In this document: positions 1 through 9,680 of the stretch, piece after piece | Layout of the letters: the number at the start of each line of letters is the position of its first letter | Position numbering within the stretch: position 1 is the stretch's first letter | Assembly: GCF_030908405.1 (NCBI RefSeq) | Contig: NZ_CP133089.1 | Location: 1,178,001-1,242,000 of the forward strand | Source: Aminobacterium sp. MB27-C1 | GTDB taxonomy: Bacteria; Synergistota; Synergistia; Synergistales; Aminobacteriaceae | DNA: 64,000 nucleotides | Direction: 5' to 3' | Program-made: the position numbers and the translations under genes | Notes under the pieces: generated by a model | The model's input: the letters and a program-made list of their open reading frames with translations, nothing else | Databases searched by the model: none | What the model was told of the DNA's origin: nothing

Positions 1-2
1 TC

Positions 3-1073
3 TCGGGACTCACGTGGGGCAACGTCATCATGTTGGGGGTGGCCTTTGTTATGCTCTATCTGGCCATCGTGAAGGGGTTTGAACCCCTCTTGCTGGTCCC
101 CATCGGATTCGGCTGCCTGCTGGTGAACCTTCCCCTCTCGGGAATCATGGACGACGGAGGCTTTTTGCGGTATATCTTTTTCGGAACGGAACATGAGATC
201 TATCCGGTCATTATCTTTATGGGGATAGGGGCCTTGACGGACTTTGCGCCCCTTCTGGCCAATCCCATCACCTTCCTGCTCGGAGCAGCCGCACAGCTGG
301 GCGTATTCATCGCCCTCTTCGGAGCGCTGCTCATGGGCTTCAACGTGAAGGAGGCGGCATCCATCGCCATCATTGGCGGAGCGGACGGCCCGACGAGCAT
401 CTACCTGACGGTGAAGCTGGCTCCCCAGATTCTGGGAGCGGTGGCCGTTGCGGCGTACAGCTACATGTCGCTGGTGCCGCTCATCCAGCCGCCGGTAATC
501 AAGCTCTTCACCAGCAAGGCTGACCGGGCTATCCGTATGGATCAGCTTCGACCAGTCTCCAAGCTGGAGCGGGTGCTCTTTCCCATCGTGTGTACTGTCT
601 CTGCGGGATTGCTTCTCCCGTCATCGGTGCCTCTGATCGGTATCCTCATGTTCGGAAACCTGTTGCGTGAATGCGGCGTGACAGAACGACTGAGCCAGGC
701 GGCACAGAACGAGATTCTCAACGCCACCACCATCTTCCTGGGCTTGTCAGTAGGTGCAACCATGAGCGCAGAATACTTCCTCACCTGGGGAACGATCAAG
801 ATCATTGTTCTGGGACTCGTTGCCTTCATCTGCAGCACAGCTGGCGGCGTTTTGCTGGGGCAGGTCATGAAAGTGGTAAGCGGCGGGAAGATCAACCCCA
901 TGATCGGAGCGGCTGGAGTCTCTGCCGTTCCCATGGCGGCACGAGTGGTACAGCGAATGTGTCAGAAAGAGAATCCTGGCAACTTCCTGCTTATGCACGC
1001 TATGGGACCCAACGTGGCTGGTGTTATCGGCACTGCCGTCGCTGCGTCCGTTATGCTTACCCTCTTGAGCTAA
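3..1073 (+). CDS. oadB: Na+-translocating decarboxylase beta subunit (5' partial)
   Basis: Polytopic membrane subunit of the biotin-dependent Na+ pumps (oxaloacetate, methylmalonyl-CoA or glutaconyl-CoA decarboxylase). In the family it decarboxylates carboxybiotin and exports Na+. The family motifs TDFAPLLANP and GGADGPTSIY are visible, followed by many hydrophobic helices. The ATG at 30 is internal: the frame is open to the left edge and the residues before it (GLTWGNVI) fit the family, so about 20 residues are missing. The gene is near 60% G+C in lines counted by eye, far above its neighbours, which suggests transfer. The substrate cannot be told from this subunit alone. Confidence 0.9.
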   Translation, partial: SGLTWGNVIMLGVAFVMLYLAIVKGFEPLLLVPIGFGCLLVNLPLSGIMDDGGFLRYIFFGTEHEIYPVIIFMGIGALTDFAPLLANPITFLLGAAAQLGVFIALFGALLMGFNVKEAASIAIIGGADGPTSIYLTVKLAPQILGAVAVAAYSYMSLVPLIQPPVIKLFTSKADRAIRMDQLRPVSKLERVLFPIVCTVSAGLLLPSSVPLIGILMFGNLLRECGVTERLSQAAQNEILNATTIFLGLSVGATMSAEYFLTWGTIKIIVLGLVAFICSTAGGVLLGQVMKVVSGGKINPMIGAAGVSAVPMAARVVQRMCQKENPGNFLLMHAMGPNVAGVIGTAVAASVMLTLLS

Positions 1074-1108
1074 AAATGTTTTATTCTGAAAAAGGAAGGG
1101 TATAAAAT

Positions 1109-2301
<1,193 letters not shown>

Positions 2302-2315
2302 TATAGAGTGCCGCT

Positions 2316-3203
2316 GTGATTCGACTTCTTTTTATTTGTATTCTGATGTTGGGATGGGGAGTTGGAATGACTCCTCTCTCAATGAAGTTATCTAACAGAT
2401 ACAGAATAATAGATACTCCTGGCGGAAGAAAACACCATTTAGGGATTATTCCTCGCGGTGCTGGTATAGTATTGTGGATGGGATATCTACTATGGGGTCT
2501 CCTCGGAGCACCTGATAGTTTGTTCCTTAAGCTTTCTTCCACAGGAGCAACTATTGTTTTCCTTTGTGGATACTGGGATGATATTAAATCTTTAAATCCA
2601 ACAATCAGACTGTTTTTGCATTTTTTTGCAGCAAGCATCGTATTGTTGCCTTTAGATATATATTTTCCCTATAGAATATTACTTATTATTTGGATCGCCG
2701 GTGTAACAAGCGCTTATAATATAATTGATGGTTTGAACGGACTTTGTCTCTTTATGTTTGTTATTGCGGCATTGATAGCTTCTCAAATTGGTATTCCAGA
2801 TATGTGGTGGCCTATAGCAGCGACAGCAATCGGAGTATTACATTGGAATTTTCCCCGAGCCAGAACCTTTCTTGGGGATGGAGGCAGTACTCTTTTAGGC
2901 TATATTTTTGCTTCTCAGCTTCTTTATACTTTTTACCAGCAAGGGAGCTACGCACACTTTAACGCTGCAGAACTTATAGTTTTGCTACTTTTATGGGGAG
3001 GGGTTCCTGTTTTGGATACCCTTACATCGATTCTTCGTCGTCTAATTCGTCGAAGTTCACCTTTTTTGCCAGATAGAGGGCATTTACATTATCAACTGCT
3101 TGATCGTGGTTTTTCGCCAATTTCGACCCTCTGTATTATGGCTCTTCTTCAAGGAGCCTTGCTTATGCTGGGATTGTTCTGTTTCACTCAGTTTGCCCAG
3201 TAA
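2316..3203 (+). CDS. WecA/TagO-like UDP-GlcNAc:undecaprenyl-phosphate GlcNAc-1-P transferase
   Basis: Integral membrane sugar-1-phosphate transferase of the MraY/WecA superfamily, which loads GlcNAc-1-P on undecaprenyl phosphate to start a surface polymer. Visible motifs in order are DTPGGRKHH, the Asp pair in GYWDDIKSL, NIIDGLNGL, GDGGSTLLGY and the His motif HLHYQLLDRG, separated by hydrophobic helices. The 295-residue length is slightly short for the family. Start is GTG 2316, 14 bases after the fusion gene, with no strong ribosome site. The adjacent wecB and the HLH motif favour WecA over MraY. The exact sugar substrate is inferred. Confidence 0.85.
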   Translation: MIRLLFICILMLGWGVGMTPLSMKLSNRYRIIDTPGGRKHHLGIIPRGAGIVLWMGYLLWGLLGAPDSLFLKLSSTGATIVFLCGYWDDIKSLNPTIRLFLHFFAASIVLLPLDIYFPYRILLIIWIAGVTSAYNIIDGLNGLCLFMFVIAALIASQIGIPDMWWPIAATAIGVLHWNFPRARTFLGDGGSTLLGYIFASQLLYTFYQQGSYAHFNAAELIVLLLLWGGVPVLDTLTSILRRLIRRSSPFLPDRGHLHYQLLDRGFSPISTLCIMALLQGALLMLGLFCFTQFAQ

Positions 3204-3219
3204 AAACAAGGAGGAAAAA

Positions 3220-4350
3220 ATGAAACGTACAATCATATGTGTAATAGGAACCCGACCGGAAGCTATAAAAATGGCTCCAGTCATTTTAGCTTTGAAGGAA
3301 AATCCCGCTTTCAGAACATTTGTTCTTGCCACAGGTCAGCATACTGATATGCTCGACCAAGCTCTTTCTTTCTTCGACATTAAAGCTGATGTCAATCTAC
3401 ATATTATGAAAGACCGACAAACATTAGATCATATTACTTCTCGAGTACTCGTCGGAACAGGGGAAATTTATGATAAGGAAAAACCGGATCTCGTTTTGGT
3501 ACATGGAGATACAACGACAACTTTAGGGGCTTCTATGTCTGCTTTTTATCGAAAAATCCCCGTTGGGCATGTTGAAGCCGGATTGCGAAGTGGAAATTTA
3601 GACCAACCATTTCCAGAAGAAGCAAATCGAATACTTACTGATCGACTAACTACTCTTTTCTTTGCCCCTACTAATAATGCGAAGGACAATTTACTGTCAG
3701 AAAAAGTAGCAGAAACTCAGATTTTTGTTACAGGAAATACTGTAATAGACGCTTTGGCATGGACCGTCAATGAAAAACGGGGAAACTCTCCTGAAAGGAT
3801 GTATTCCATACCTTCTCAGGCACCTCTTATCCTCATGACTGCACATCGTCGTGAATCATGGGGGAAGCCCTTAGAAAACATATGCGAGGCGGTACAGGTA
3901 CTTTTAGAAAAACTTCCTGATGTATATTTTCTGATTCCTCTTCATAAAAATCCAACAGTAAGAGAGGTTATCAAAAAATTCTTAGGGAATATGGATCGCG
4001 TTATTTTTACAGAACCCCTTGATTACCCTGATTTTGTTCAGGCTATGAAACGAAGCTATCTTATTCTTAGTGACAGTGGTGGAGTGCAAGAAGAAGCTTC
4101 TTATCTCAAAAAACCTGTACTTATCATGAGAAATATATCAGAACGTCCAGAAGCAATAGACCATGGAACTGGAATTCTTGTAGGTACGGATAAGGAACGA
4201 ATAGTAAAAGAAACACTCCGTCTTTTTTCGAATGGGACAGAATATGATAATCTTATAAAAAGAAGTGAAAGCCCATTTGGAGACGGAACCGCTGCAAAAA
4301 AAATAGAATGCTATGTAAGTAATTTTTTTAACCAAACGTCTGCTTTTTAA
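3220..4350 (+). CDS. wecB: UDP-N-acetylglucosamine 2-epimerase (non-hydrolysing)
   Basis: Cytoplasmic enzyme that interconverts UDP-GlcNAc and UDP-ManNAc for surface polysaccharides. It has 376 residues, normal for the family. Family segments include GTRPEAIKMAP at the N-terminus, HVEAGLRSG, PFPEEANR, TAHRRES and the nucleotide-binding SDSGGVQEEA. ATG 3220 follows an AAGGAGG site; the frame is open upstream but overlaps the wecA-like gene and lacks a site there. With the preceding transferase it forms a surface-glycan pair, and both share UDP-GlcNAc with the following murA. Confidence 0.93.
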   Translation: MKRTIICVIGTRPEAIKMAPVILALKENPAFRTFVLATGQHTDMLDQALSFFDIKADVNLHIMKDRQTLDHITSRVLVGTGEIYDKEKPDLVLVHGDTTTTLGASMSAFYRKIPVGHVEAGLRSGNLDQPFPEEANRILTDRLTTLFFAPTNNAKDNLLSEKVAETQIFVTGNTVIDALAWTVNEKRGNSPERMYSIPSQAPLILMTAHRRESWGKPLENICEAVQVLLEKLPDVYFLIPLHKNPTVREVIKKFLGNMDRVIFTEPLDYPDFVQAMKRSYLILSDSGGVQEEASYLKKPVLIMRNISERPEAIDHGTGILVGTDKERIVKETLRLFSNGTEYDNLIKRSESPFGDGTAAKKIECYVSNFFNQTSAF

Positions 4351-4380
4351 AATGAACTTAGGAAATCAGGAGTGATCATC

Positions 4381-5688
4381 GTGGATTATAAAATGAAAAT
4401 TTCAGGTGGAATTCCTCTTAAGGGGGAAATATCTGCACAAGGAGCCAAAAATGCTGCTTTACCTATTATGGCTGCCTCTCTCCTTCTGAAAGGAGGCACC
4501 CTTCATATTCACAAAGCACCCCGGCTACATGATGTTCTTACAATGGCCGACCTTTTGCGAAATTTAGGTGCTGAAATCCAGTATGAAAAAGATGAAATGT
4601 TTATTGCCGTTCCCGAAGATCTCTCTTGGGAAACACCTACAAATCTCGTACGCAAAATGAGAGCATCCTCTCTCGTTTTAGGGCCGCTGCTTGCTCGTTG
4701 CGGTCGTGCTGTTCTTCCCTTACCTGGAGGATGTTCCATTGGTAGTAGACCGATAGACCTTCACTTGAAGGGATTGTCCCGAATGGGGGCCTCTATTGAC
4801 TTGATTCACGGAGCTGTACACGCAACTGCCAATGGCCTGAAAGGATGCCGTATTTATCTTGATTTCCCATCTGTAGGAGCCACAGAAAATTTAATAATGG
4901 CTGCTGTTTTCGCAGAAGGAGAAACTATACTTGAAAACACAGCTCGCGAACCGGAGATTACTAATTTGGTTCAAACTTTAAAAAGGATGGGTGCCCAAAT
5001 AGAAGAGGATGGAACAGGCGTAGTTCGTATTAAGGGAGTAGATGAACTACAAAACTCTGAAACCACAGTCATTCCTGACAGGATTGAAACATGCACATAT
5101 ATTTTAGCCGGAATTATAACCGGGGGAGAAATAAAAATTAACGATATCATCCCGCAACACATAGATTCTCTCATAGCTAAATTAGAAGAGGGAGGAGCGT
5201 CTTTTACAGTAAGAGAAGACTCTGTTCTTGTGCATCCAATTGAAAGGCTTAAGGGCGTTTCATTGAAAACCATGCCATATCCTGGATTCCCTACAGACTT
5301 GCAGCCACAGATTATGGCTACACTAGCCTTAGCTGATGGAGCCAGTGTTATTCAAGAAGGAGTTTTCCAAGCTCGATTTTTACATGTTAACGAACTTAAC
5401 AGGATGGGTGCAAAAATTGAACTCCAAGGAAACACTGCTGTTGTGACTGGCGTCGATCATCTTGTTGGAGCTGATGTCAATGCCACAGATCTGCGAGCTG
5501 GTGCAGCCCTTATATTAGCAGGATTAGCAGCTCAAGACGAAACGTGTGTCTATCACATAGGTCATGTCTGGCGTGGTTACGAAGAGATGGATACAAAACT
5601 CCAGCAACTTGGTGGGCGAGTAGAAGTTATTCCAACAGAACAACTAGGGCCTAAAGTTAATGGTGCCGTTAGGAAGGAGGAGTCCTAA
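4381..5688 (+). CDS. murA: UDP-N-acetylglucosamine 1-carboxyvinyltransferase
   Basis: First committed step of peptidoglycan synthesis: enolpyruvyl transfer from PEP to UDP-GlcNAc in the cytoplasm. The 435 residues show QGAKNAALP with the substrate Lys-Asn pair, the active-site cysteine C118 in GGCSIGSRPIDLH (the fosfomycin-sensitive Cys form) and DLRAGAAL near the C-terminus. Two GTG codons are possible. The one at 4381 sits 8 bases after an AGGAG site, whereas the one at 4372 overlaps it, so 4381 was chosen. It shares UDP-GlcNAc with the upstream wec genes. Confidence 0.93.
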   Translation: MDYKMKISGGIPLKGEISAQGAKNAALPIMAASLLLKGGTLHIHKAPRLHDVLTMADLLRNLGAEIQYEKDEMFIAVPEDLSWETPTNLVRKMRASSLVLGPLLARCGRAVLPLPGGCSIGSRPIDLHLKGLSRMGASIDLIHGAVHATANGLKGCRIYLDFPSVGATENLIMAAVFAEGETILENTAREPEITNLVQTLKRMGAQIEEDGTGVVRIKGVDELQNSETTVIPDRIETCTYILAGIITGGEIKINDIIPQHIDSLIAKLEEGGASFTVREDSVLVHPIERLKGVSLKTMPYPGFPTDLQPQIMATLALADGASVIQEGVFQARFLHVNELNRMGAKIELQGNTAVVTGVDHLVGADVNATDLRAGAALILAGLAAQDETCVYHIGHVWRGYEEMDTKLQQLGGRVEVIPTEQLGPKVNGAVRKEES

Positions 5689-5691
5689 GGC

Positions 5692-6714
5692 GTGGAGGAT
5701 TTCGTATCTGGAAAATGGGGAATTTCCCCGACCGTACGGGAGGCTATTATAAAAACCCTGGACGCAACTAATAGCGAGGAAAAGGGGAAAAAAGTCTCTC
5801 TTAAAAAGACTCTTTCAGAGCTGTTGGGTGTTTCTCCACAAGAAATAGTATTAAGTTACGGGATGAAAGGGATTCTTCATCCCGTTTTACGTATGCTAGA
5901 AAATAAGGGCGCTACAGAAGCATATTTCTTATGCCCTTACGAAAAAAATGGCATTATTTCAGAATGTTTCAAAGAACGCGGGTTTAATATCATTGAAATT
6001 TCTTACGGGAAAGCTCTAGAGCAAAACTTAAATATTTTTTCCGAATCATGTCCTGGAACTGGAAAAATTGTTGTCGTGAGTAATCCTAATTGCTTTACAG
6101 GACATACTTTATCTCAAAGTGAGCTTCGGGAATTATTTTTTTGTTTAGAGAGGGCCGGAGCATTTCTTATCTGCGATGAACGTAGCGCAGACATGGTTCC
6201 TTCTTTATTGTTCTCAGGAGGCAGTGGAGTATTCCATCAAACAGGGAAAGCTCTGATCTTACGTAATTTCTCTGCATTTTATGGTCTGAAAAATCTAGAC
6301 ATCTCATATGGATTACTTTCTCGTCCTCTTGCTAAGCAATTTAGTTATTACGCTGATGTTTCCACTATTAGCATGCTTGCTGAAGAAGCTACTGTAGCAG
6401 CTCTCAGAGAGAAAGAGTGGTATGGGAAACTCAGAGAAAATATAAATGCATCTAAAAGTCGGTTGATAGAGGGGTTGCGTGAATTAGGTCTTGAAACACG
6501 AGGGAGTGACACCGATGTCATTACATTCCAGACACCTCACGCAGAGCTTATTTACTATTTGCTTCTTGAAGAAGGCATACGCATTACAAACGGCTCAGAT
6601 TTTGGCATTCCCGATCATTTGAAGATATCGGTGTGCCAACCTCATCAAAACGAATTATTTTTATCGGCATTAAATAAGGTGATGAAGAAAATTGGATTCG
6701 ACTATCAGGGATAA
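5692..6714 (+). CDS. HisC/CobD-like aminotransferase-fold protein lacking the PLP lysine
   Basis: A 340-residue protein with the fold signature of class I/II aminotransferases of the HisC/CobD type. The N131-P132-N133 motif and D162, which normally contacts the PLP ring nitrogen, are present. The segment that should read S-K-x-F-G-L-x-G-L-R reads RNFSAFYGLKNLD: A195 replaces the Schiff-base lysine and D203 replaces the phosphate-binding arginine. K311 replaces the substrate-carboxylate arginine. The frame is intact. It is therefore probably a pseudoenzyme or has a new role. GTG 5692 lies 3 bases after murA and follows AGGAAGGAGG; its 3' end overlaps the next gene by 23 bases. Confidence 0.8.
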   Translation: MEDFVSGKWGISPTVREAIIKTLDATNSEEKGKKVSLKKTLSELLGVSPQEIVLSYGMKGILHPVLRMLENKGATEAYFLCPYEKNGIISECFKERGFNIIEISYGKALEQNLNIFSESCPGTGKIVVVSNPNCFTGHTLSQSELRELFFCLERAGAFLICDERSADMVPSLLFSGGSGVFHQTGKALILRNFSAFYGLKNLDISYGLLSRPLAKQFSYYADVSTISMLAEEATVAALREKEWYGKLRENINASKSRLIEGLRELGLETRGSDTDVITFQTPHAELIYYLLLEEGIRITNGSDFGIPDHLKISVCQPHQNELFLSALNKVMKKIGFDYQG

Positions 6715-7546
6715 AAAAAGTGCCTTAATTAAATCTATTCGTGTTATTGCTTTTGTAGGACCTGCCGGAACAGGAAAAAGTCAGCGGGCCCAATTTGTGG
6801 CGAAGAGCAATAACGTTGATTACATTATTGACGATGGCCTTGTTATTTCAAAAGGACGAATTATGACGGGAAAAAGCGCAAAATCAGAAAAGAATCTTGT
6901 TAGAGCCATTCGTCGTGCACTTTTCGAATTTCCTGATCATCGCAAAGAGGTTCTTTCCTTTTTAGAAAGTCATGCTCCCTGTAAGGTTATGATCATTGCA
7001 ACCTCATCAGCTATGGCGCTAAAAATTATACGAGCCTTAACGCTTTCACAACCTGAAAAATTTATAAAAATAACTGATGTTGCAACAGAAGAGGATATCA
7101 AAAATGCCCGAAAAGAACGTCTCACAAAAGGACAACACGTTATTCCGGTTTCTCGTGCACAGATACGACGAAATTTTGCGGGGAAACTTGTAGGCCATCT
7201 CAGAGACCTCTTTAAAACAGTGGATAAGGAAGAGGGCGAACGAACAATCGTGCGTCCTCCATTTAATTTTTACGGTGAACTAAGTATTGATGCTCAAGCA
7301 ATTATTGATATAGTTAAATATTTGACGGAACGTACTGCGCAAGTACATACTGTTCAAGAAATTAAAGTTCGCCCTGTTGATGAATCTCTCGAAATAACAG
7401 TTATCGTTAAATTAACGTTAGGAAAAAACTCTTTCCTCAATATTGGCGAAAAAATATGTTGGAAAAGTGCTCGGGCAATCCGATACTTTACTGGTATGGA
7501 TATAAAACAAGTGAACGTATTGATAAACGGAGTGTATCAAGAATGA
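6692..7546 (+). CDS. P-loop NTPase fused to an Asp23/Gls24-like domain
   Basis: A 284-residue protein with an N-terminal nucleotide-binding loop GPAGTGKS (residues 23-30) and a C-terminal part from about 190 that resembles the Asp23/Gls24 (DUF322) fold, ending in VNVLINGVY. No convincing Walker B was found. The central part is basic, with many Arg and Lys. Start is TTG 6692, 7 bases after an AAGGTGATG site inside the end of the pseudo-aminotransferase gene. Its stop overlaps the glycosylase start as ATGA, so translation of the three genes is probably linked. Asp23-type domains are tied to the envelope in Firmicutes; the function here is unknown. Confidence 0.72.
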   Translation: MDSTIRDKKSALIKSIRVIAFVGPAGTGKSQRAQFVAKSNNVDYIIDDGLVISKGRIMTGKSAKSEKNLVRAIRRALFEFPDHRKEVLSFLESHAPCKVMIIATSSAMALKIIRALTLSQPEKFIKITDVATEEDIKNARKERLTKGQHVIPVSRAQIRRNFAGKLVGHLRDLFKTVDKEEGERTIVRPPFNFYGELSIDAQAIIDIVKYLTERTAQVHTVQEIKVRPVDESLEITVIVKLTLGKNSFLNIGEKICWKSARAIRYFTGMDIKQVNVLINGVYQE

Positions 7547-8187
7547 CAGAAAAAGAATGTTACATACCAACTGAAGAGGAAATTAGACAACATCAAGAAA
7601 GTGCCTGGCAAGAATTATTACACCAAGTAGCTTCTTGTTCTAAATGCGGCTTACATCAGGCAAGAACAAATGCTGTTCTTGGAGAAGGATCTGTTCATAC
7701 ATCTCTTATGTTTGTTGGAGAAGGGCCAGGAGCCGACGAAGATACGCAAGGTCGCCCCTTTGTTGGCAAAGCAGGACAGTTGCTCACAAAAATATTGAAA
7801 GCTGCAAACATTTCGCGGAAAGACGTATACATCACAAATGTAGTGAAATGTCGTCCACCACAGAATAGAGTTCCCTCCATAGAGGAAATGATGACATGTA
7901 ATACATATTTAGAAGCACAAATAGCGCTTATACGTCCATCTATTATAGTAAGTCTTGGGAATACCCCAACAAAGTGGTTTCTCAAAACTACAGATGGAAT
8001 AACATCTCTTAGAGGAAGATGGTTTACATGGCGCGGCATACATTTAATGCCAATGTTCCACCCAAGCTATCTCCTGAGAAATGATTCAAGAAAAAAAGGA
8101 AGTCCTAAAGACTTGACGTGGCAAGATATACGCACTGTAAAGGAAAAGCTTGATCTCATCACTTCCTCTCAGGGAGGTACAATCTAG
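7543..8187 (+). CDS. Uracil-DNA glycosylase, family 4 (Fe-S)
   Basis: Removes uracil from DNA to start base-excision repair. The 214 residues show the family-4 motifs GEGPGADEDTQGRPFVG and MFHPSYLLR. Four cysteines fit the [4Fe-4S] ligand pattern: CSKC near the N-terminus, then VKCRPP and MTCN. ATG 7543 overlaps the upstream TGA (ATGA). A longer frame begins at 7456, but that part lies within the P-loop gene and is not conserved-looking. Some relatives are annotated as phage polymerase-like, but the motif set is that of the thermophile-type UDG. Confidence 0.9.
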   Translation: MTEKECYIPTEEEIRQHQESAWQELLHQVASCSKCGLHQARTNAVLGEGSVHTSLMFVGEGPGADEDTQGRPFVGKAGQLLTKILKAANISRKDVYITNVVKCRPPQNRVPSIEEMMTCNTYLEAQIALIRPSIIVSLGNTPTKWFLKTTDGITSLRGRWFTWRGIHLMPMFHPSYLLRNDSRKKGSPKDLTWQDIRTVKEKLDLITSSQGGTI

Positions 8188-8188
8188 G

Positions 8189-8875
8189 ATGTCGCTTCAG
8201 CATGTAGCTATTATTATGGATGGCAATGGCAGATGGGCTCAAAAACGTCATCTTCCGCGACTATTAGGTCATAGGGCAGGAGTAAAAGCTGTTGAAAAAA
8301 CTGTGAGGGCTGCTGCTAATTTGGGCATTCCTTATATTTCTTTGTATGCTTTCTCTACAGAAAATTGGAGAAGGCCTCAAACAGAAGTAAAGGGGCTTAT
8401 GTCTCTCTTCCGTTATTATATTCGCAAAAAGATTCTAGAACTTGTTCAAGAAAATGTTCGTCTGCGTTTTGCTGGCAGAATTCAGGATCTACCTCAAGAT
8501 ATACAAGAAATTATTCACGAAGCAGAAGAAAAGACTAAAGATTTTCAACGTCTTCAACTTATTGTTTGCCTAAACTATGGTGGAAGACAGGAACTAATAG
8601 ATGCCGTTCAAGAAATAACACGAGAGGGCTACACAGGAGAAATAACAGAAGAAACTATACGGTCTCACCTTTATTTGCCCGATATACCAGATCCTGACCT
8701 CATTATACGAACGAGCGGTGAATGTCGTCTCAGCAATTTTTGGCTATGGCAGGGCTGTTATAGTGAACTTTATTTTTCTCCCCTATATTGGCCAGATTTC
8801 AACGAAGAAGCTCTGAAAGAAGCATTACTTTCCTATGAAAAGAGGGATCGCCGTTATGGTGGCATTAAACGATAA
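8189..8875 (+). CDS. uppS: Undecaprenyl (polyprenyl) diphosphate synthase
   Basis: Cis-prenyltransferase that elongates FPP with IPP to the C55 carrier lipid used by the wall and O-glycan enzymes. The 228 residues include the IIMDGNGRWAQ motif with the catalytic Asp, HRAG, YAFSTENWRRP and the C-terminal LIIRTSGECRLSNF and SELYF motifs. ATG 8189 lies one base after the glycosylase stop and follows AGGGAGGT. It begins an envelope-lipid run with cdsA, dxr, rseP and ispG, an order common in bacteria. Confidence 0.95.
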   Translation: MSLQHVAIIMDGNGRWAQKRHLPRLLGHRAGVKAVEKTVRAAANLGIPYISLYAFSTENWRRPQTEVKGLMSLFRYYIRKKILELVQENVRLRFAGRIQDLPQDIQEIIHEAEEKTKDFQRLQLIVCLNYGGRQELIDAVQEITREGYTGEITEETIRSHLYLPDIPDPDLIIRTSGECRLSNFWLWQGCYSELYFSPLYWPDFNEEALKEALLSYEKRDRRYGGIKR

Positions 8876-9680
8876 AGCTAAAGAACTTGTCTTACGTTCT
8901 TTAAGCGGAATTGTTCTAGCATCTATTCTTCTCTCATCTATTTTCGTAGGAGGACGTCTTTGGTTTCTAGTCGCTTCAACACTTGCCTTACTCTCGCTAT
9001 GGGAGTTTTACCAACTCCTATCGAAGAAGTTTCGAGTATCTAAGGGGATAGGAATATTATCTGGAGCTCTCGTGCTCATTGCATCCACAGAACGTATTCG
9101 CCCCGTATCCGTACTAATTGTGCTAACTCTTTGCGCGTTTATTCTTCTTTTCATTGAAATATTACGCCGTCAATTCTCCCATTCAAGCTATGCTATTTGG
9201 AATCTGGGAGGAACTTTATCAGGTCTTGTCTACATTATCTTCCCTTGGAGTTATATGATCCTTTTACGATTTCACCCCTTAGGGAAGCTTTTGCTTTTCA
9301 CCCTGTTTATATGCACATGGAGCTGCGATGTAGCAGCTTATCTTGTAGGAACACGTTGGGGAAAAAATAAATTTTGTGAAGCGGTAAGCCCTAAGAAAAC
9401 CTGGGAAGGTTTTGTTGGAGGGGCAGGCGCTAGTATTCTCTTTTCTGTACTTATCGCCTACTACGCAGCAATGCCTCCTTTACCTTTTCTTTATATAGGA
9501 ATTATCTGCGGTTTAGCTGGACAACTTGGTGATTTGGCAGAATCTTTAATAAAGAGAGAAGTCGAAGTCAAAGACAGTGGGCGGCTTATCCCTGGACATG
9601 GGGGAGTTCTTGACCGATTTGACAGTATTCTAATTAGTGGTACTTTGACATTTTTCCTGTTTGGAGTGATTCTCCTTTGA
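8856..9680 (+). CDS. cdsA: Phosphatidate cytidylyltransferase
   Basis: Membrane enzyme that makes CDP-diacylglycerol from CTP and phosphatidic acid. The 274 residues have about seven or eight hydrophobic segments and the C-terminal CDS signature SPKKTWEGFVGG, then QLGDLAESLIKR, KDSGRLIPGHGG and DRFDS. Starts at ATG 8835 and 8856 are both in frame. The second was chosen because AGAGGGA lies about 9 bases before it. The gene overlaps the end of uppS by 20 bases and the start of dxr by 4. Confidence 0.92.
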   Translation: MVALNDKAKELVLRSLSGIVLASILLSSIFVGGRLWFLVASTLALLSLWEFYQLLSKKFRVSKGIGILSGALVLIASTERIRPVSVLIVLTLCAFILLFIEILRRQFSHSSYAIWNLGGTLSGLVYIIFPWSYMILLRFHPLGKLLLFTLFICTWSCDVAAYLVGTRWGKNKFCEAVSPKKTWEGFVGGAGASILFSVLIAYYAAMPPLPFLYIGIICGLAGQLGDLAESLIKREVEVKDSGRLIPGHGGVLDRFDSILISGTLTFFLFGVILL

